A DNA stretch of 64,000 nucleotides from Pseudomonas sp. AFG_SD02_1510_Pfu_092 (lineage in GTDB: Bacteria > Pseudomonadota > Gammaproteobacteria > Pseudomonadales > Pseudomonadaceae). The number at the start of each line of letters is the position of its first letter. The first letter of the stretch is position 1. The stretch lies in NCBI RefSeq assembly GCF_003331055.1, contig NZ_PUQD01000001.1, positions 183,126 to 247,125 of the forward strand, read 5' to 3'. The notes under the pieces are model-generated. The model saw only the letters and a program-made list of their open reading frames with translations, searched no databases and was not told the origin of the DNA. Both the position numbers and the translations under genes were made by a program. Positions 28,940 to 39,078 of the stretch are shown here, in pieces.

Positions 28940-29728
28940 GTGCTTTCCACGCTTAGAAAAACCCTGATCTGCTTGCTGCTGTTGTCTGCCGCCGGGTGCT
29001 CGACAGGCCTGCGCATCGATCGTAGCCACCCTTCGGTCAATCAGGACAACCGCATCCAGTTCGTTGTCCTGCACTACACCAATGCTTCGCTGGAGCGCTC
29101 CCTGGCGCTGCTGACCCATGGCGAAGTCAGCAGCCATTACCTGATCGGGGATGGCCCGGCCACGGTGTACCAGCTGGTGGATGAAAACCGTCGCGCCTGG
29201 CATGCCGGCGACAGTCAGTGGCAGGGGCGAACGTGGCTGAACTCTTCGTCGATTGGTATCGAAATCGTCAACCCGGGCTTCACCGACACGCCGAACGGCC
29301 GGGTCTGGCACCCTTACAGCGAAGCGCAGGTGCAAGCGCTGATCGCGCTGCTCAAGGACATCGTCAAACGTAACAACATCGAACCACGGCACATCATCGG
29401 GCACAGCGATATTGCGCCGCTGCGCAAGCTCGACCCGGGGCCGTTGTTCCCATGGAAGCGCTTGGCCGACGCCGGGTTGGGTATCTGGCCGGAGGCTAAT
29501 GCCGTGGCCCGCCAGCAGGCCTATTTCAGCGTCAACCCGCCGAGCATCGGTTGGTATCAGCAGGAACTGGCGCGGTTCGGCTATGCCATCGAGCAGACCG
29601 GGGTACTGGATGTCGCCACCCGCCACACCATCGCCGCGTTCCAGATGCGCTTCCGTCCGCAGCGCTTCGATGGCATGCCGGATGCGCAGACGGCGGCGAT
29701 GCTGCAGGTGCTCAACCGCATGCGTTGA
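28940..29728 (+). CDS. ampDh2: N-acetylmuramoyl-L-alanine amidase, AmpD-like lipoprotein
   Basis: Cleaves the amide bond between muramic acid and the stem peptide, or its anhydro form. The 262-residue protein starts with GTG and has a lipoprotein signal (LLSAAGC, Cys20). The amidase_2 domain has zinc-site residues in FVVLHYT and IIGHSDIAPLRKLDPG. A C-terminal peptidoglycan-binding domain (about 195-260) contains GYAIEQTGVLDVATRHTIAAFQMRF. The neighbours match AmpDh2 of P. aeruginosa, a periplasmic paralogue of AmpD. Confidence 0.9.
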   Translation: MLSTLRKTLICLLLLSAAGCSTGLRIDRSHPSVNQDNRIQFVVLHYTNASLERSLALLTHGEVSSHYLIGDGPATVYQLVDENRRAWHAGDSQWQGRTWLNSSSIGIEIVNPGFTDTPNGRVWHPYSEAQVQALIALLKDIVKRNNIEPRHIIGHSDIAPLRKLDPGPLFPWKRLADAGLGIWPEANAVARQQAYFSVNPPSIGWYQQELARFGYAIEQTGVLDVATRHTIAAFQMRFRPQRFDGMPDAQTAAMLQVLNRMR

Positions 29729-29822
29729 GCCGCGTCGGCAAACAGCCTGCGCAAGTTCCGGCGAAGCGCCCAACGGCGAGGGTGATTCTCGATTCAGTTG
29801 CTATACCTTAGTTATCAACTGG

Positions 29823-31436
29823 ATGCCGTCGATGTCAGCGCTCATCGCCTTGCTGCGCCAAATTTTTTACCGTCCCTGGATGCTGGCCACTTTGGCAGCG
29901 CTGGCCAGCGCCGCACTGTTGCTCTCTGCCAGTATCGGTATCGCCCTGCAACAGATGAAGCAAAGCGAGAGCGCCCAGATGAACGCCCAGGGTGAGCGCT
30001 TTCTGGAGCGTCTCGAGCAGGTGTTCGGCCAGTTGCGCGAGGGGGTCGATCTGCTGCAGGCGCAGCCCTTGCGCGGCTGCAGCCCGGCGATGCTGGCCGC
30101 GTTGCAGCAGGTCGGCCTCAGTTCACGCTTCATTTATGAAGCTGCCTACGTCGATGGCGATGTCGCCTGCTCGAACCGCGGTGATGAGCGGGCGTTCGAA
30201 CCCTTGCGGGCACCCGACATCCAGGGGCCGACCTACAGCTACTGGCTGAACACCACGACCGAGCCGAACGAGAACCTGGCCGCGCTGATGCTGGGGCGCG
30301 GCAAGTTCGTGGTTTCCACCTCCCGTGGGCACCTGACCGATGTGGTCGACCTGCCCCCCGGCGGCAGCCTGGTGGTGGTGCTGGACAACGGCGCACGGGC
30401 CATACCGGTACTGGGCCCGCCGCAGGTATGGCCTCCGCCCTCGGCCTGGCAGACCAGCCACAAGTCGTTGCTCGAACTCAGCGACCGGCTGATCTACCGC
30501 ATGCCGACCAAGTCGCCGGACTACCAACTGGTGCTGATTGCCCCGCGGGCAAGCTTGCCGCTGAGGATGAACGGCATGCTCTGGCTGCTGTTCCCCGGCA
30601 GTGTGCTGGCAGCCTGCTGCATCGGCTGGCTGGTGCTGCAGCTGATTCTGCAACGGCGGTCGATGAGCTCGGAATTGCAGCATGCCTTGCGCCGTGGCGA
30701 GCTGCAGGTGCTTTACCAGCCGATCTTCGAACTCGACAGCCGGCGCTGTGTGGGCGCCGAGGCCCTGGTGCGCTGGCGTCGCCCGGACGGCAGCCTGACC
30801 AGCCCGGACCTGTTCATCCCGCTGGCGGAAAACACCGGGCAGATTCGCCAGATCACCGACTTTGTCCTGCAGCGTGTGCTGGAACAGTTGGGGCAACTGC
30901 TGCGCTCGCACCCCAACTTGTACATCTCCGTGAACCTGGCAGCCTGCGATGTGATGGTGCCGCGCATTGGCCGGGTGGCGGCACGCCTGCTGGCCCTGCA
31001 CCGGGTGGCGGCCAGGCAGATTGCCTTCGAGGTGACCGAGCGTGGCCTGATCGACGTGGTGGTGGCCCGCGATAACCTGCAGGCGCTGCGCGCGGTGGGC
31101 CATCAGGTGCTGATCGATGACTTTGGTACAGGCTATTGCAGCCTGGCCTATCTGCAGACCCTGCCGGTGGACTGCCTGAAGATCGACAAGGCGTTCATCG
31201 ACGCCCTGGGGCATGACGCTGCCAGCAGTGGTGTGGCGCCGCATATCATCCGCATGGCCCATGACCTGCACCTGCGGGTGATTGCCGAAGGCATCGAGTG
31301 TGAAGACCAGGCCGTGCTGCTGAACAGCGAGGGCGTCAACTATGGGCAGGGTTGGCTGTTTGCCCGGCCGCTGAATGCCCGCCATTTTGCCGAACTGGTG
31401 ACCCGCGGGCGGTTGCCGCGTCGGGTCGAGCAATGA
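29823..31436 (+). CDS. CSS-motif EAL-domain cyclic di-GMP phosphodiesterase
   Basis: The 537-residue inner-membrane protein has helices at about 18-42 and 250-275 flanking a periplasmic domain. That domain holds Cys86 (RGCSPAM) and Cys116 (VACSNRG), the redox-sensitive pair of CSS-motif phosphodiesterases, which links it to DsbA-type chemistry. The cytoplasmic EAL domain has EAL (313-315), EVTERGLID, DDFGTGYCSL, KIDKAFI and AEGIE, so it is likely active. Start is ATG 29823; ATG 29832 is also possible. Confidence 0.9.
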   Translation: MPSMSALIALLRQIFYRPWMLATLAALASAALLLSASIGIALQQMKQSESAQMNAQGERFLERLEQVFGQLREGVDLLQAQPLRGCSPAMLAALQQVGLSSRFIYEAAYVDGDVACSNRGDERAFEPLRAPDIQGPTYSYWLNTTTEPNENLAALMLGRGKFVVSTSRGHLTDVVDLPPGGSLVVVLDNGARAIPVLGPPQVWPPPSAWQTSHKSLLELSDRLIYRMPTKSPDYQLVLIAPRASLPLRMNGMLWLLFPGSVLAACCIGWLVLQLILQRRSMSSELQHALRRGELQVLYQPIFELDSRRCVGAEALVRWRRPDGSLTSPDLFIPLAENTGQIRQITDFVLQRVLEQLGQLLRSHPNLYISVNLAACDVMVPRIGRVAARLLALHRVAARQIAFEVTERGLIDVVVARDNLQALRAVGHQVLIDDFGTGYCSLAYLQTLPVDCLKIDKAFIDALGHDAASSGVAPHIIRMAHDLHLRVIAEGIECEDQAVLLNSEGVNYGQGWLFARPLNARHFAELVTRGRLPRRVEQ

Positions 31437-31457
31437 GTGAGCCGGTAGCGGCGATGC

Positions 31458-33235
31458 TCAGACTGGCAGCGCCATGTAGAACTGGGTGCCTTGGCCGGGC
31501 CGGGAAAACACGCCCATGCGCCCGCCGTGCAGCTGCACGATCTCTTTGCACAAGGCCAGCCCCAGCCCCGCGCCGCCTTTCTTGCGCCCTACCTGCACGA
31601 AGGGTTCGAAGATGCGCCCCTGCTGCCCATAGGCAATGCCCTCGCCGTTATCCTCGACACTGATGATCACCCGCTCGGCATGCCGTCGCGCATGCAGGCG
31701 GATACGCCCGCCGCTGGCGGTATGGCGGATGGCGTTGTGCAGCAGGTTGTCCAGCACCCGGTCGAGCTGTGCAGCGTCGGCGTGGATGCGCGGTAGCGGT
31801 GGCTCCAGCGCCTTGACCAACTCGATCTGCTTGCGCGCCGCCGGCTCGGCAAAGCGTGCCTGTGCACGTTCCAGCAGTTCGTCGATGGCGCACGGCGCCA
31901 GGTCGAGCTTCTGCATCCCGCTCTGATAACGGGAAAAGTTGAGCAGGTCATTGATCAGCTGGGTCAGGCGCTGCATTTCTTCGCCGATGGTTTCCAGCAG
32001 ATCGTGCTCGCGTGCTTCGGGCGGGAACTTGAGCCGCTCGCGCAACAGGCCGAAGGCCATGTGCATGCCGGTCACCGGTGTGCGCAGCTCATGGGAGGCG
32101 CGCAGCACGAACTCGCTGCGCACCCGTTCGAAAGCCCGCTGCTCGGTTACGTCGTGCAGCACCATCACCGCACCCAGGATCGGCCCTTGCGGGTGGCTGA
32201 CCGGGGTCAGGCTGTAGGCGAGCAGGCGTGTTTCGTCATCGACGTCGATGTTCAGGTCGTCCGGCGGGCGGTCGAGGCTGCCGCCGCGCAGCACCTGGCG
32301 CAGTTGCTGCTCCAGCTCCGGGCGCTGCAGGGCTTCGGCCAGGCTGCTGCCCACGCGGCTGTCGGTCCAGCCCAGCTGGCGCTGCGCCACCGGGTTGAGG
32401 TGCTCCAGGCAGCCCTGGCGGTCGATGATCAGCAGGCCATCGTCAATGCTGTCCAGTACCGCCTGCAAGCGTTGTTGGCCGGCCAGCAGCTCATCGACGT
32501 TGGTGGCCTGGTGCTTGCGCAAGGCATCTGCCATCAGGCCGAAGCGGCGGGTGAGCAGGTTCAGCTCGGTGGCCTGGGTGACCGGCAAGGTGACGTCGAA
32601 ATTGCCCTCGCCGAGCTGGTCGGCTGCCTTGGCCAAGGCTTCGATCGGCTGGCCGAAGCGGCGGGCGATGTTGTGCGCGGTAACGAAGCCCAATACCAGC
32701 ACGATCAGGCCCATCAGGCCCAGTGCGCCGCTGACCAGCAGGGCGTGGTCGCGGGTGTGTTCCTCGCTGCGGGTGATGTGCTCGAGGGCCTGTTTGTGCG
32801 AATCGATCAGGTCGGTGCGGACCTGGTTGAAGGCGGCGCCCAGTGGTTGATCCACGCCCATGCTGCGTGCGGGCAGCGGGCTGTCCCGGTAGGCCTGGAG
32901 GAATGCCTGGTAGTTGCTGCTGGCCTTGCTGAAGCCCGTGCGCTCGCCGCCCAGCTCCAGCCCCTGATTGAGCAGGCTCTGGAAGTTCTCCTGCAGCAAC
33001 CGCAGGCTCTCTGGAGCGGTCTCTTCATCGAGGATCAGGGTCAACTGTTCACCCAGGTTCTGGCGCAGCTTGAGCCCTACCTCCAGGGTATGCGTGGTGT
33101 CGCGAACCAGCCGCTGCTGCACTGTGGCCATCTGCAGCACGCTGACCAGGCCGAGCAGCAACCCGAGCAGGGCCACGGTGACCAGCGCCGAGATGCTGAG
33201 GAAAAGCCGCGTGCGCAGCTTCATGGGCGGCCACT

Positions 33236-33239
<4 letters not shown>
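31458..33239 (-). CDS. kinB: Sensor histidine kinase KinB
   Basis: Sensor partner of AlgB that controls alginate, virulence and stress genes in Pseudomonas. The 593-residue protein has helices at about 11-36 and 168-188 flanking a periplasmic sensor, a HAMP domain (190-245), a PAS domain (255-365), the phospho-acceptor His383 in ASHELRTPVTG, and an ATPase domain with N, G1 and G2 boxes (DNLLHNAIRH, VEDNGEGI, GGAGLGLALC). The ATG overlaps the algB stop (TATGA), so kinB is translated from the algB-kinB message. Confidence 0.93.
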
Positions 33240-34582
<1,343 letters not shown>

Positions 34583-34636
34583 GTCCTGCGCTCCTTAAAG
34601 AAAGATCTTCATTTAGTGTGGGAAAAATCGGGCAAG

Positions 34637-34674
34637 TTGCATGGTCAATTGTGAAGGAACCTGTCCTTTGCATG
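34637..34674. promoter_or_regulatory. Candidate upstream activator site before the sigma-54 promoter
   Basis: TTGCATG occurs at 34637-34643 and again at 34668-34674, 31 bases apart (about three helical turns). An inverted repeat AAGGA-ACCTG-TCCTT lies between them (34654-34668). The arrangement is about 70-100 bases upstream of the -24 box, where enhancer-binding proteins usually bind. Which protein binds is unknown. Confidence 0.35.
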
Positions 34675-34739
34675 CTAGCCAATAGCCAACCATCAGCTGA
34701 AGGCGGCGATTTTCCGATGATTTCCTTAGAGGTCGGCGG

Positions 34740-34755
34740 TGGCACATTGGTTGCG
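34740..34755 (+). promoter_or_regulatory. Sigma-54 (RpoN) promoter of the BON-domain gene
   Basis: TGGCAC at 34740-34745 and TTGCG at 34751-34755 are separated by five bases (TGGCAC-N5-TTGC), a full match to the -24/-12 consensus. The predicted start is near 34766, about 28 bases before the BON gene's ATG. Confidence 0.8.
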
Positions 34756-34793
34756 AGGATTTTCAGCTTTTGCCTACAAAAGGAGGCTCTGCC

Positions 34794-35615
34794 ATGTCCT
34801 TTTCCCTCCGCACCGCCGTGTTGGCGGCCACTTTACTGCCGGTTTTCAGCCCGGTATTCGCAGACCCGCTGCAGGACGCCCGCCTGGAAGGGGCCTTGCA
34901 AACTGCCCTGTCGCTGAACCGCATGCTCGACCCGTTCCGCATCGAGGTCGAGGTGGACGGCAAGCAGGCGCGGCTTTCCGGTGAAGTAGAGAACGAGGTC
35001 GAGCGCCGGCTGGCCGAGGACGTCGCCCTGGCTACTCGTGGCATTGAACAGGTGAACAACCAGCTGCGGGTCAATGCCCAGCTGGTGGAGCGCCCGCTGG
35101 AGCTGCGTGCCTACGCCCGGCGCCTGGAAGATGCCACCTTGGCGGCGGTGATCCGCGCGCGGCTGCTATGGAGCCGCACCACCGAAAAGGCGCCGATAGA
35201 GGTACAGAGCAGCGAAGGCGTGGTGACCCTGCGCGGCAAGGTCGACAGTGCCGAAGCCAAGGAGCAGGCCGGCGTGGTGGCGCGTACTACCGAAGGTGTG
35301 TATCTGGTCAACAACCTGGTCAGCCTCGATTCTGCGGCCATGGCCGAGGCCCGCAAAGCCCCGGTGGGTGCCGCGAGCGGCCCGCAGCCGAGCGACAGCT
35401 GGATCATTGACAAGATTCAGAACAGCTACCGCTTCAGCCGCAACCTCGATGGCCTGAACCTTGAAGTGGCCAGCGAAGAGGGCCTGGTGCGGCTGTCGGG
35501 CGAAGTGGTCAGCAGCGAGCAGAAGACCATTGCCGTGGAAATCGCCCGGCAGATCGTCGGCGTGCGCGGGGTGGATGCCGATCTGCTCAAGGTGGCGACC
35601 AAGGTCGAGGGCTGA
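34794..35615 (+). CDS. Periplasmic BON-domain protein
   Basis: The 273-residue protein has a signal peptide ending SPVFA-DP followed by three BON repeats (about 28-95, 105-170 and 195-268), each with the gly-containing pattern VTLRGKVDSAEAKEQA or LVRLSGEVVSSEQKTIA. OsmY-like proteins of this type bind phospholipid and act in envelope stress. AGGAGG precedes the ATG. The promoter is of sigma-54 type and points away from algB. Function in the cell is not known; an envelope stress role is inferred. Confidence 0.88.
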   Translation: MSFSLRTAVLAATLLPVFSPVFADPLQDARLEGALQTALSLNRMLDPFRIEVEVDGKQARLSGEVENEVERRLAEDVALATRGIEQVNNQLRVNAQLVERPLELRAYARRLEDATLAAVIRARLLWSRTTEKAPIEVQSSEGVVTLRGKVDSAEAKEQAGVVARTTEGVYLVNNLVSLDSAAMAEARKAPVGAASGPQPSDSWIIDKIQNSYRFSRNLDGLNLEVASEEGLVRLSGEVVSSEQKTIAVEIARQIVGVRGVDADLLKVATKVEG

Positions 35616-35788
35616 TCGTGCAATTCGCACGAGCCGTGTAGCCCTATCGTGCAGGATGCTGCCTTGTCGCCTATGCGGTATATCCGTAACTGTCTGAATT
35701 ATAAGGATTTATTCTGTAGTTGAAGGCTGGCATGCAGGCTGCAATTACCTGTTCAGGTTGAACAAGAATTACAGCAGGAGGAGCCGGC

Positions 35789-36079
35789 ATGAACCGCCAA
35801 ACCGTCAAACGCTCGCAGAACGCCGCACTGCCCCTGCGCCAGATGCTGTTTCTTGGCATGGCGCTGCTGCTGACCTTGGCCGCTGGCCTCTTCTACTACA
35901 GCTGGCAGACCGCGCGCCTAGCCGAGCAAGTGGCGGCGCAGACCGCCCTGTTGACGCAGATTCAGGCAACCCGTGCCAACACCTTGGTCAAGGCCACTGT
36001 TCCACGGCCAGCCGGCCAGGCCACTGCCTCGCCGGCCACGCTGGAAACTGTCGTACCCCAGGACCGCTGGGTGTTCTGA
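35789..36079 (+). CDS. Small membrane protein, unknown
   Basis: A 96-residue protein with one hydrophobic helix (about 19-41, MLFLGMALLLTLAAGLFYY) and a hydrophilic tail rich in Ala, Gln and Thr ending PQDRWVF. AGGAGGAG precedes the ATG. It sits 173 bases after the BON gene and 42 bases before a DUF1328 gene, in the same direction. I do not recognise a family. Topology suggests the tail faces the periplasm. Confidence 0.75.
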   Translation: MNRQTVKRSQNAALPLRQMLFLGMALLLTLAAGLFYYSWQTARLAEQVAAQTALLTQIQATRANTLVKATVPRPAGQATASPATLETVVPQDRWVF

Positions 36080-36283
<204 letters not shown>

Positions 36284-36285
36284 AG

Positions 36286-36756
36286 ATGGGCAGGAAGCAT
36301 TGGACAGCCCTGGCTGCCGCCCTGTTGATGGGTGGCAGCGCGGCGGCGATGGCGGCCAATGACGGCCAGGTCCGGGTCGACCAGTTGCTCGGCTCGGACC
36401 CTGAATACCGGGAAACCTGGCAGGACGCGATCAAAGGCGAGGAACGCCTGCCCGATTGGGTGGTCAATTTGACCGGCAGTGCCCAGCAGCAGATGTCTGC
36501 CGTGACCGAAGACGGCGACCAGTACCTGGTCGGCCCGTTGTGCGAAAGCCAGGACAACTGCACCTACAAGCGCCTGATCGTGGCGTTCAGCTGGGACAAG
36601 GACGACGCCTACGGGATGCTCGTGGAGGTACCCGAAGGTTTGCCGAAGGACAAGTCGCCCACTCGCCATGCGCAGTACCGCTGGCTGGGCAAACCGGACG
36701 ACGGCATGAAGGCGATGCTGCAAGAGCAGCTCAAGCGTGACCCGAACTGGTACTGA
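36286..36756 (+). CDS. Ivy-family lysozyme inhibitor-like protein
   Basis: A 156-residue protein with a signal peptide ending AAMA-AND. It shows the family's conserved region GPLCESQDNCTYKRLIVAFS, with Cys86 and Cys92 probably forming the disulfide that holds the inhibitory loop, followed by DKDDAYGMLVEV. The canonical Ivy loop CKPHDC differs here (CESQDNC), so activity on lysozyme is not certain. Ivy-like proteins protect the cell wall from lysozyme and lytic enzymes in the periplasm. It starts two bases after the DUF1328 stop. Confidence 0.75.
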   Translation: MGRKHWTALAAALLMGGSAAAMAANDGQVRVDQLLGSDPEYRETWQDAIKGEERLPDWVVNLTGSAQQQMSAVTEDGDQYLVGPLCESQDNCTYKRLIVAFSWDKDDAYGMLVEVPEGLPKDKSPTRHAQYRWLGKPDDGMKAMLQEQLKRDPNWY

Positions 36757-37501
36757 GCCGTTGCAGCCGGTACGCATGAAAAGGTCATGCACTGTCACGT
36801 AATAGAAGCTGAACGTCCTTATCATTTCAGCCTTCTATGATGCGCAGCCCCGAGGAGGGGCAGCGCATGACCAAGGGGCCGGGCCGTTCTGATTGTTGCA
36901 GGATCGGAGTGGCCTAGGGGTACAGGGAGTGCCTCCAGCAATGGGCCGGGTCAGGAAAGGCAAAATCGGAAGTATCAGGTCGGCGGTGCCACAGGGGCAC
37001 TTGGCCAGACCTGACTTCCGAGGAGCCATGTAGGAAACACCCCTTCCTGCGCGTTTTGTTCCTCGAGACACATTTTGTCTCGACCGTACATCCATTTTTT
37101 TTCGATCAGCCTGGCGCCGGTTCAAGCGGCATTCCAGCCATTCGGTTTGTCGAACACGCCATCGTCCCTCCGCTTTTCTCTCAGTCAAATCTGCCTAAAT
37201 ATGGCGCTTTGGTCTTGTTCGGGATTCCGAACGTTGTAAATCAAGCACTTGCGAACCTCCCGTGCTGGTCAAAAACAGTATGCGCAAACGGTATGGGTCA
37301 TGCGCTTCCGGCATTAGATTTCCCCCTTTCCCATCGCAATAGTTGCCGCCTTTTCGCTGGCCCGAGCGCCCTGTCGCTCGCCTGCGGTGTCCTTACATGA
37401 AGTCGCCGGACGGAAGCATCTACTGCCCGTGACCTAGCCAACGGCTCTGTTATGCGCGTTTCCGTTGGGTGCCCATGACCACTAGAACAAAGGGTAAAGA
37501 C
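36757..37501. other. 745-base intergenic region with clustered hairpins, before gltP
   Basis: No convincing coding sequence is seen. Four hairpins lie in a row at 36840-37048. A further short hairpin CGAGACA-CATTT-TGTCTCG is at 37064-37082, and a T8 run at 37095-37102. The part from 37100 to 37501 is AT-richer and is the leader and promoter zone of gltP; AAAGGG lies just before the gltP ATG. I see no clear sigma-54 site in it. Confidence 0.6.
36840..37048 (+). ncRNA. Candidate structured RNA with GGA motifs
   Basis: Hairpin 1 (36840-36868) has 11 pairs and loop GAGGA. Hairpin 2 (36892-36942) pairs ATTGTTGCAGG with CCTCCAGCAAT. Hairpin 3 (36967-37020) pairs CGGAAG/CTTCCG and TCAGGTC/GACCTGA. 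A short stem AGGAA/TTCCT follows (37032-37048) with TTTT at 37054. Eight GGA motifs occur on this strand, one in a hairpin loop as in CsrA/RsmA-binding RNAs. A possible AlgU-like promoter (GAACGT at 36811, TCTAT at 36834) precedes it. Whether it is transcribed is unknown. Confidence 0.35.
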
Positions 37502-38830
37502 ATGAAGAAGGCAAAACTGAGCCTCGCCTGGCAGATCGTCATTGGTCTGGTGCTGGGTGTTGCAATCGGCGCGCTACTGAATCATTTCAGTGCAGAAAAG
37601 GCATGGTGGATCAGCAACGTCCTCCAGCCCGCTGGTGACATCTTCATTCGCCTGATCAAGATGATCGTCGTCCCGATCGTGATTTCGTCGCTGATCGTGG
37701 GTATCGCCGGGGTTGGCGACGCGAAGAAACTGGGCAGCATCGGCCTGAAGACCATCATTTACTTCGAAGTGGTGACCACCATCGCCATTGTCGTCGGCCT
37801 GGTGTTGGCCAACCTGTTCCACCCGGGCGCCGGCATCGACATGAGCACCCTGGGTACCGTCGATATCTCGAAGTACCAGGCCACTGCGGCCGAGGTGCAG
37901 CATGAGCATGCGTTCATCGAAACCCTGCTGAACCTGATCCCGTCGAACATCTTCGCAGCGCTGATGCGTGGCGAAATGCTGCCGATCATCTTCTTCTCGG
38001 TCATGTTCGGTCTGGGCCTGTCGAGCCTGCAGGCAGAGCTGCGCGACCCTCTGGTGCGTACCTTCCAGGCAGTTTCCGAGACCATGTTCAAGGTCACCCA
38101 CATGATCATGAACTACGCCCCTATCGGCGTGTTCGCCCTGATCGCCGTGACCGTCGCCAACTTCGGTTTCAGCTCGCTGCTGCCGCTGGCCAAGCTGGTG
38201 CTGCTGGTGTACTTCGCCATCGCCTTCTTCGCCTTCATGGTGCTGGGCCTGGTTGCCCGCCTGTTCGGCTTCTCGGTGATCAAGATCATGCGCATCATGA
38301 AAGATGAACTGATCCTCGCCTACTCCACCTCCAGCTCGGAAACCGTGCTGCCACGGGTAATCGAGAAGATGGAAAAGTACGGCGCGCCGAAGTCGATCTG
38401 CTCGTTCGTGGTGCCGACCGGCTACTCGTTCAACCTTGATGGTTCGACCCTGTACCAGAGCATCGCGGCCATTTTCATTGCCCAGCTGTATGGTATCGAC
38501 CTGTCGTGGAGCCAGCAGCTGCTGCTGGTACTGACCCTGATGGTCACCTCCAAAGGTATCGCTGGCGTACCGGGCGTTTCCTTCGTGGTCCTGCTGGCTA
38601 CCTTGGGTAGCGTGGGCATCCCGCTGGAAGGCCTGGCCTTCATCGCCGGTGTCGATCGCATCATGGACATGGCCCGTACCGCCTTGAACGTGGTGGGCAA
38701 CGCCCTGGCAGCGCTGGTCATCGCGCGTTGGGAAGGCATGTACGATGCCGCCAAGGGCGAGAAGTACTACGCCTCGCTGATGGCCGACAAGCAGGAAGCC
38801 GCAGTGGTCGGCGAAGCCGCCAAGCGCTGA
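37502..38830 (+). CDS. gltP: Glutamate/aspartate:proton symporter (DAACS family)
   Basis: Takes up glutamate and aspartate (and possibly C4-dicarboxylates) across the inner membrane. The 442-residue protein has about eight helices and the reentrant loops of the family: STSSSETVLPRVIEKME for the first loop, and NLDGSTLYQ and SKGIAGVPGVSF downstream. The ATG at 37502 is placed after AAAGGG; an in-frame ATG at 37469 has no such site. A terminator follows. Confidence 0.92.
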   Translation: MKKAKLSLAWQIVIGLVLGVAIGALLNHFSAEKAWWISNVLQPAGDIFIRLIKMIVVPIVISSLIVGIAGVGDAKKLGSIGLKTIIYFEVVTTIAIVVGLVLANLFHPGAGIDMSTLGTVDISKYQATAAEVQHEHAFIETLLNLIPSNIFAALMRGEMLPIIFFSVMFGLGLSSLQAELRDPLVRTFQAVSETMFKVTHMIMNYAPIGVFALIAVTVANFGFSSLLPLAKLVLLVYFAIAFFAFMVLGLVARLFGFSVIKIMRIMKDELILAYSTSSSETVLPRVIEKMEKYGAPKSICSFVVPTGYSFNLDGSTLYQSIAAIFIAQLYGIDLSWSQQLLLVLTLMVTSKGIAGVPGVSFVVLLATLGSVGIPLEGLAFIAGVDRIMDMARTALNVVGNALAALVIARWEGMYDAAKGEKYYASLMADKQEAAVVGEAAKR

Positions 38831-38848
38831 ACCTGACCGCTGCATGAC

Positions 38849-38878
38849 AAAGAGCCCCGACCTGTCGGGGCTTTTTGT
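38849..38878 (+). terminator. Intrinsic terminator after gltP
   Basis: AGCCCCGA pairs with TCGGGGCT around a short loop, followed by TTTTT. Confidence 0.95.
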
Positions 38879-38912
38879 TGCCTGTGAGATCCTGGGGGCC
38901 GAGCAGTGGCCA

Positions 38913-39000
38913 TTGTGGGAGCGGGTTCACCGCGAATCAGGCAACACGGTGTATGGCACCGGCTTTGCCGGTGTTCGCGGGTGAACCCGCTCCCACAGGG
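38913..39000. repeat. REP element, inverted pair
   Basis: TTGTGGGAGCGGGTTCACCG (one base shorter in the stem) faces TTCGCGGGTGAACCCGCTCC; the spacer has CACCGG-CTTTG-CCGGTG. It lies between gltP and the next gene in the same direction. Confidence 0.93.
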
Positions 39001-39078
39001 GCCTGTGTCAGGTCTGCAGTCTCCAGCCTTACGCCCCGATACGCTATCATTCGGGCATTTTTCAGGGGGAATACACGG

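Noticed and set aside
37064..37102. Hairpin CGAGACA/TGTCTCG with a T8 run as a terminator
   Set aside because: The T run starts 13 bases after the stem, too far for a normal intrinsic terminator.
36835..37400. Open frames of about 115 residues on both strands between the Ivy-like gene and gltP
   Set aside because: No ribosome site, no family pattern, unusual composition; the hairpins explain the sequence better.
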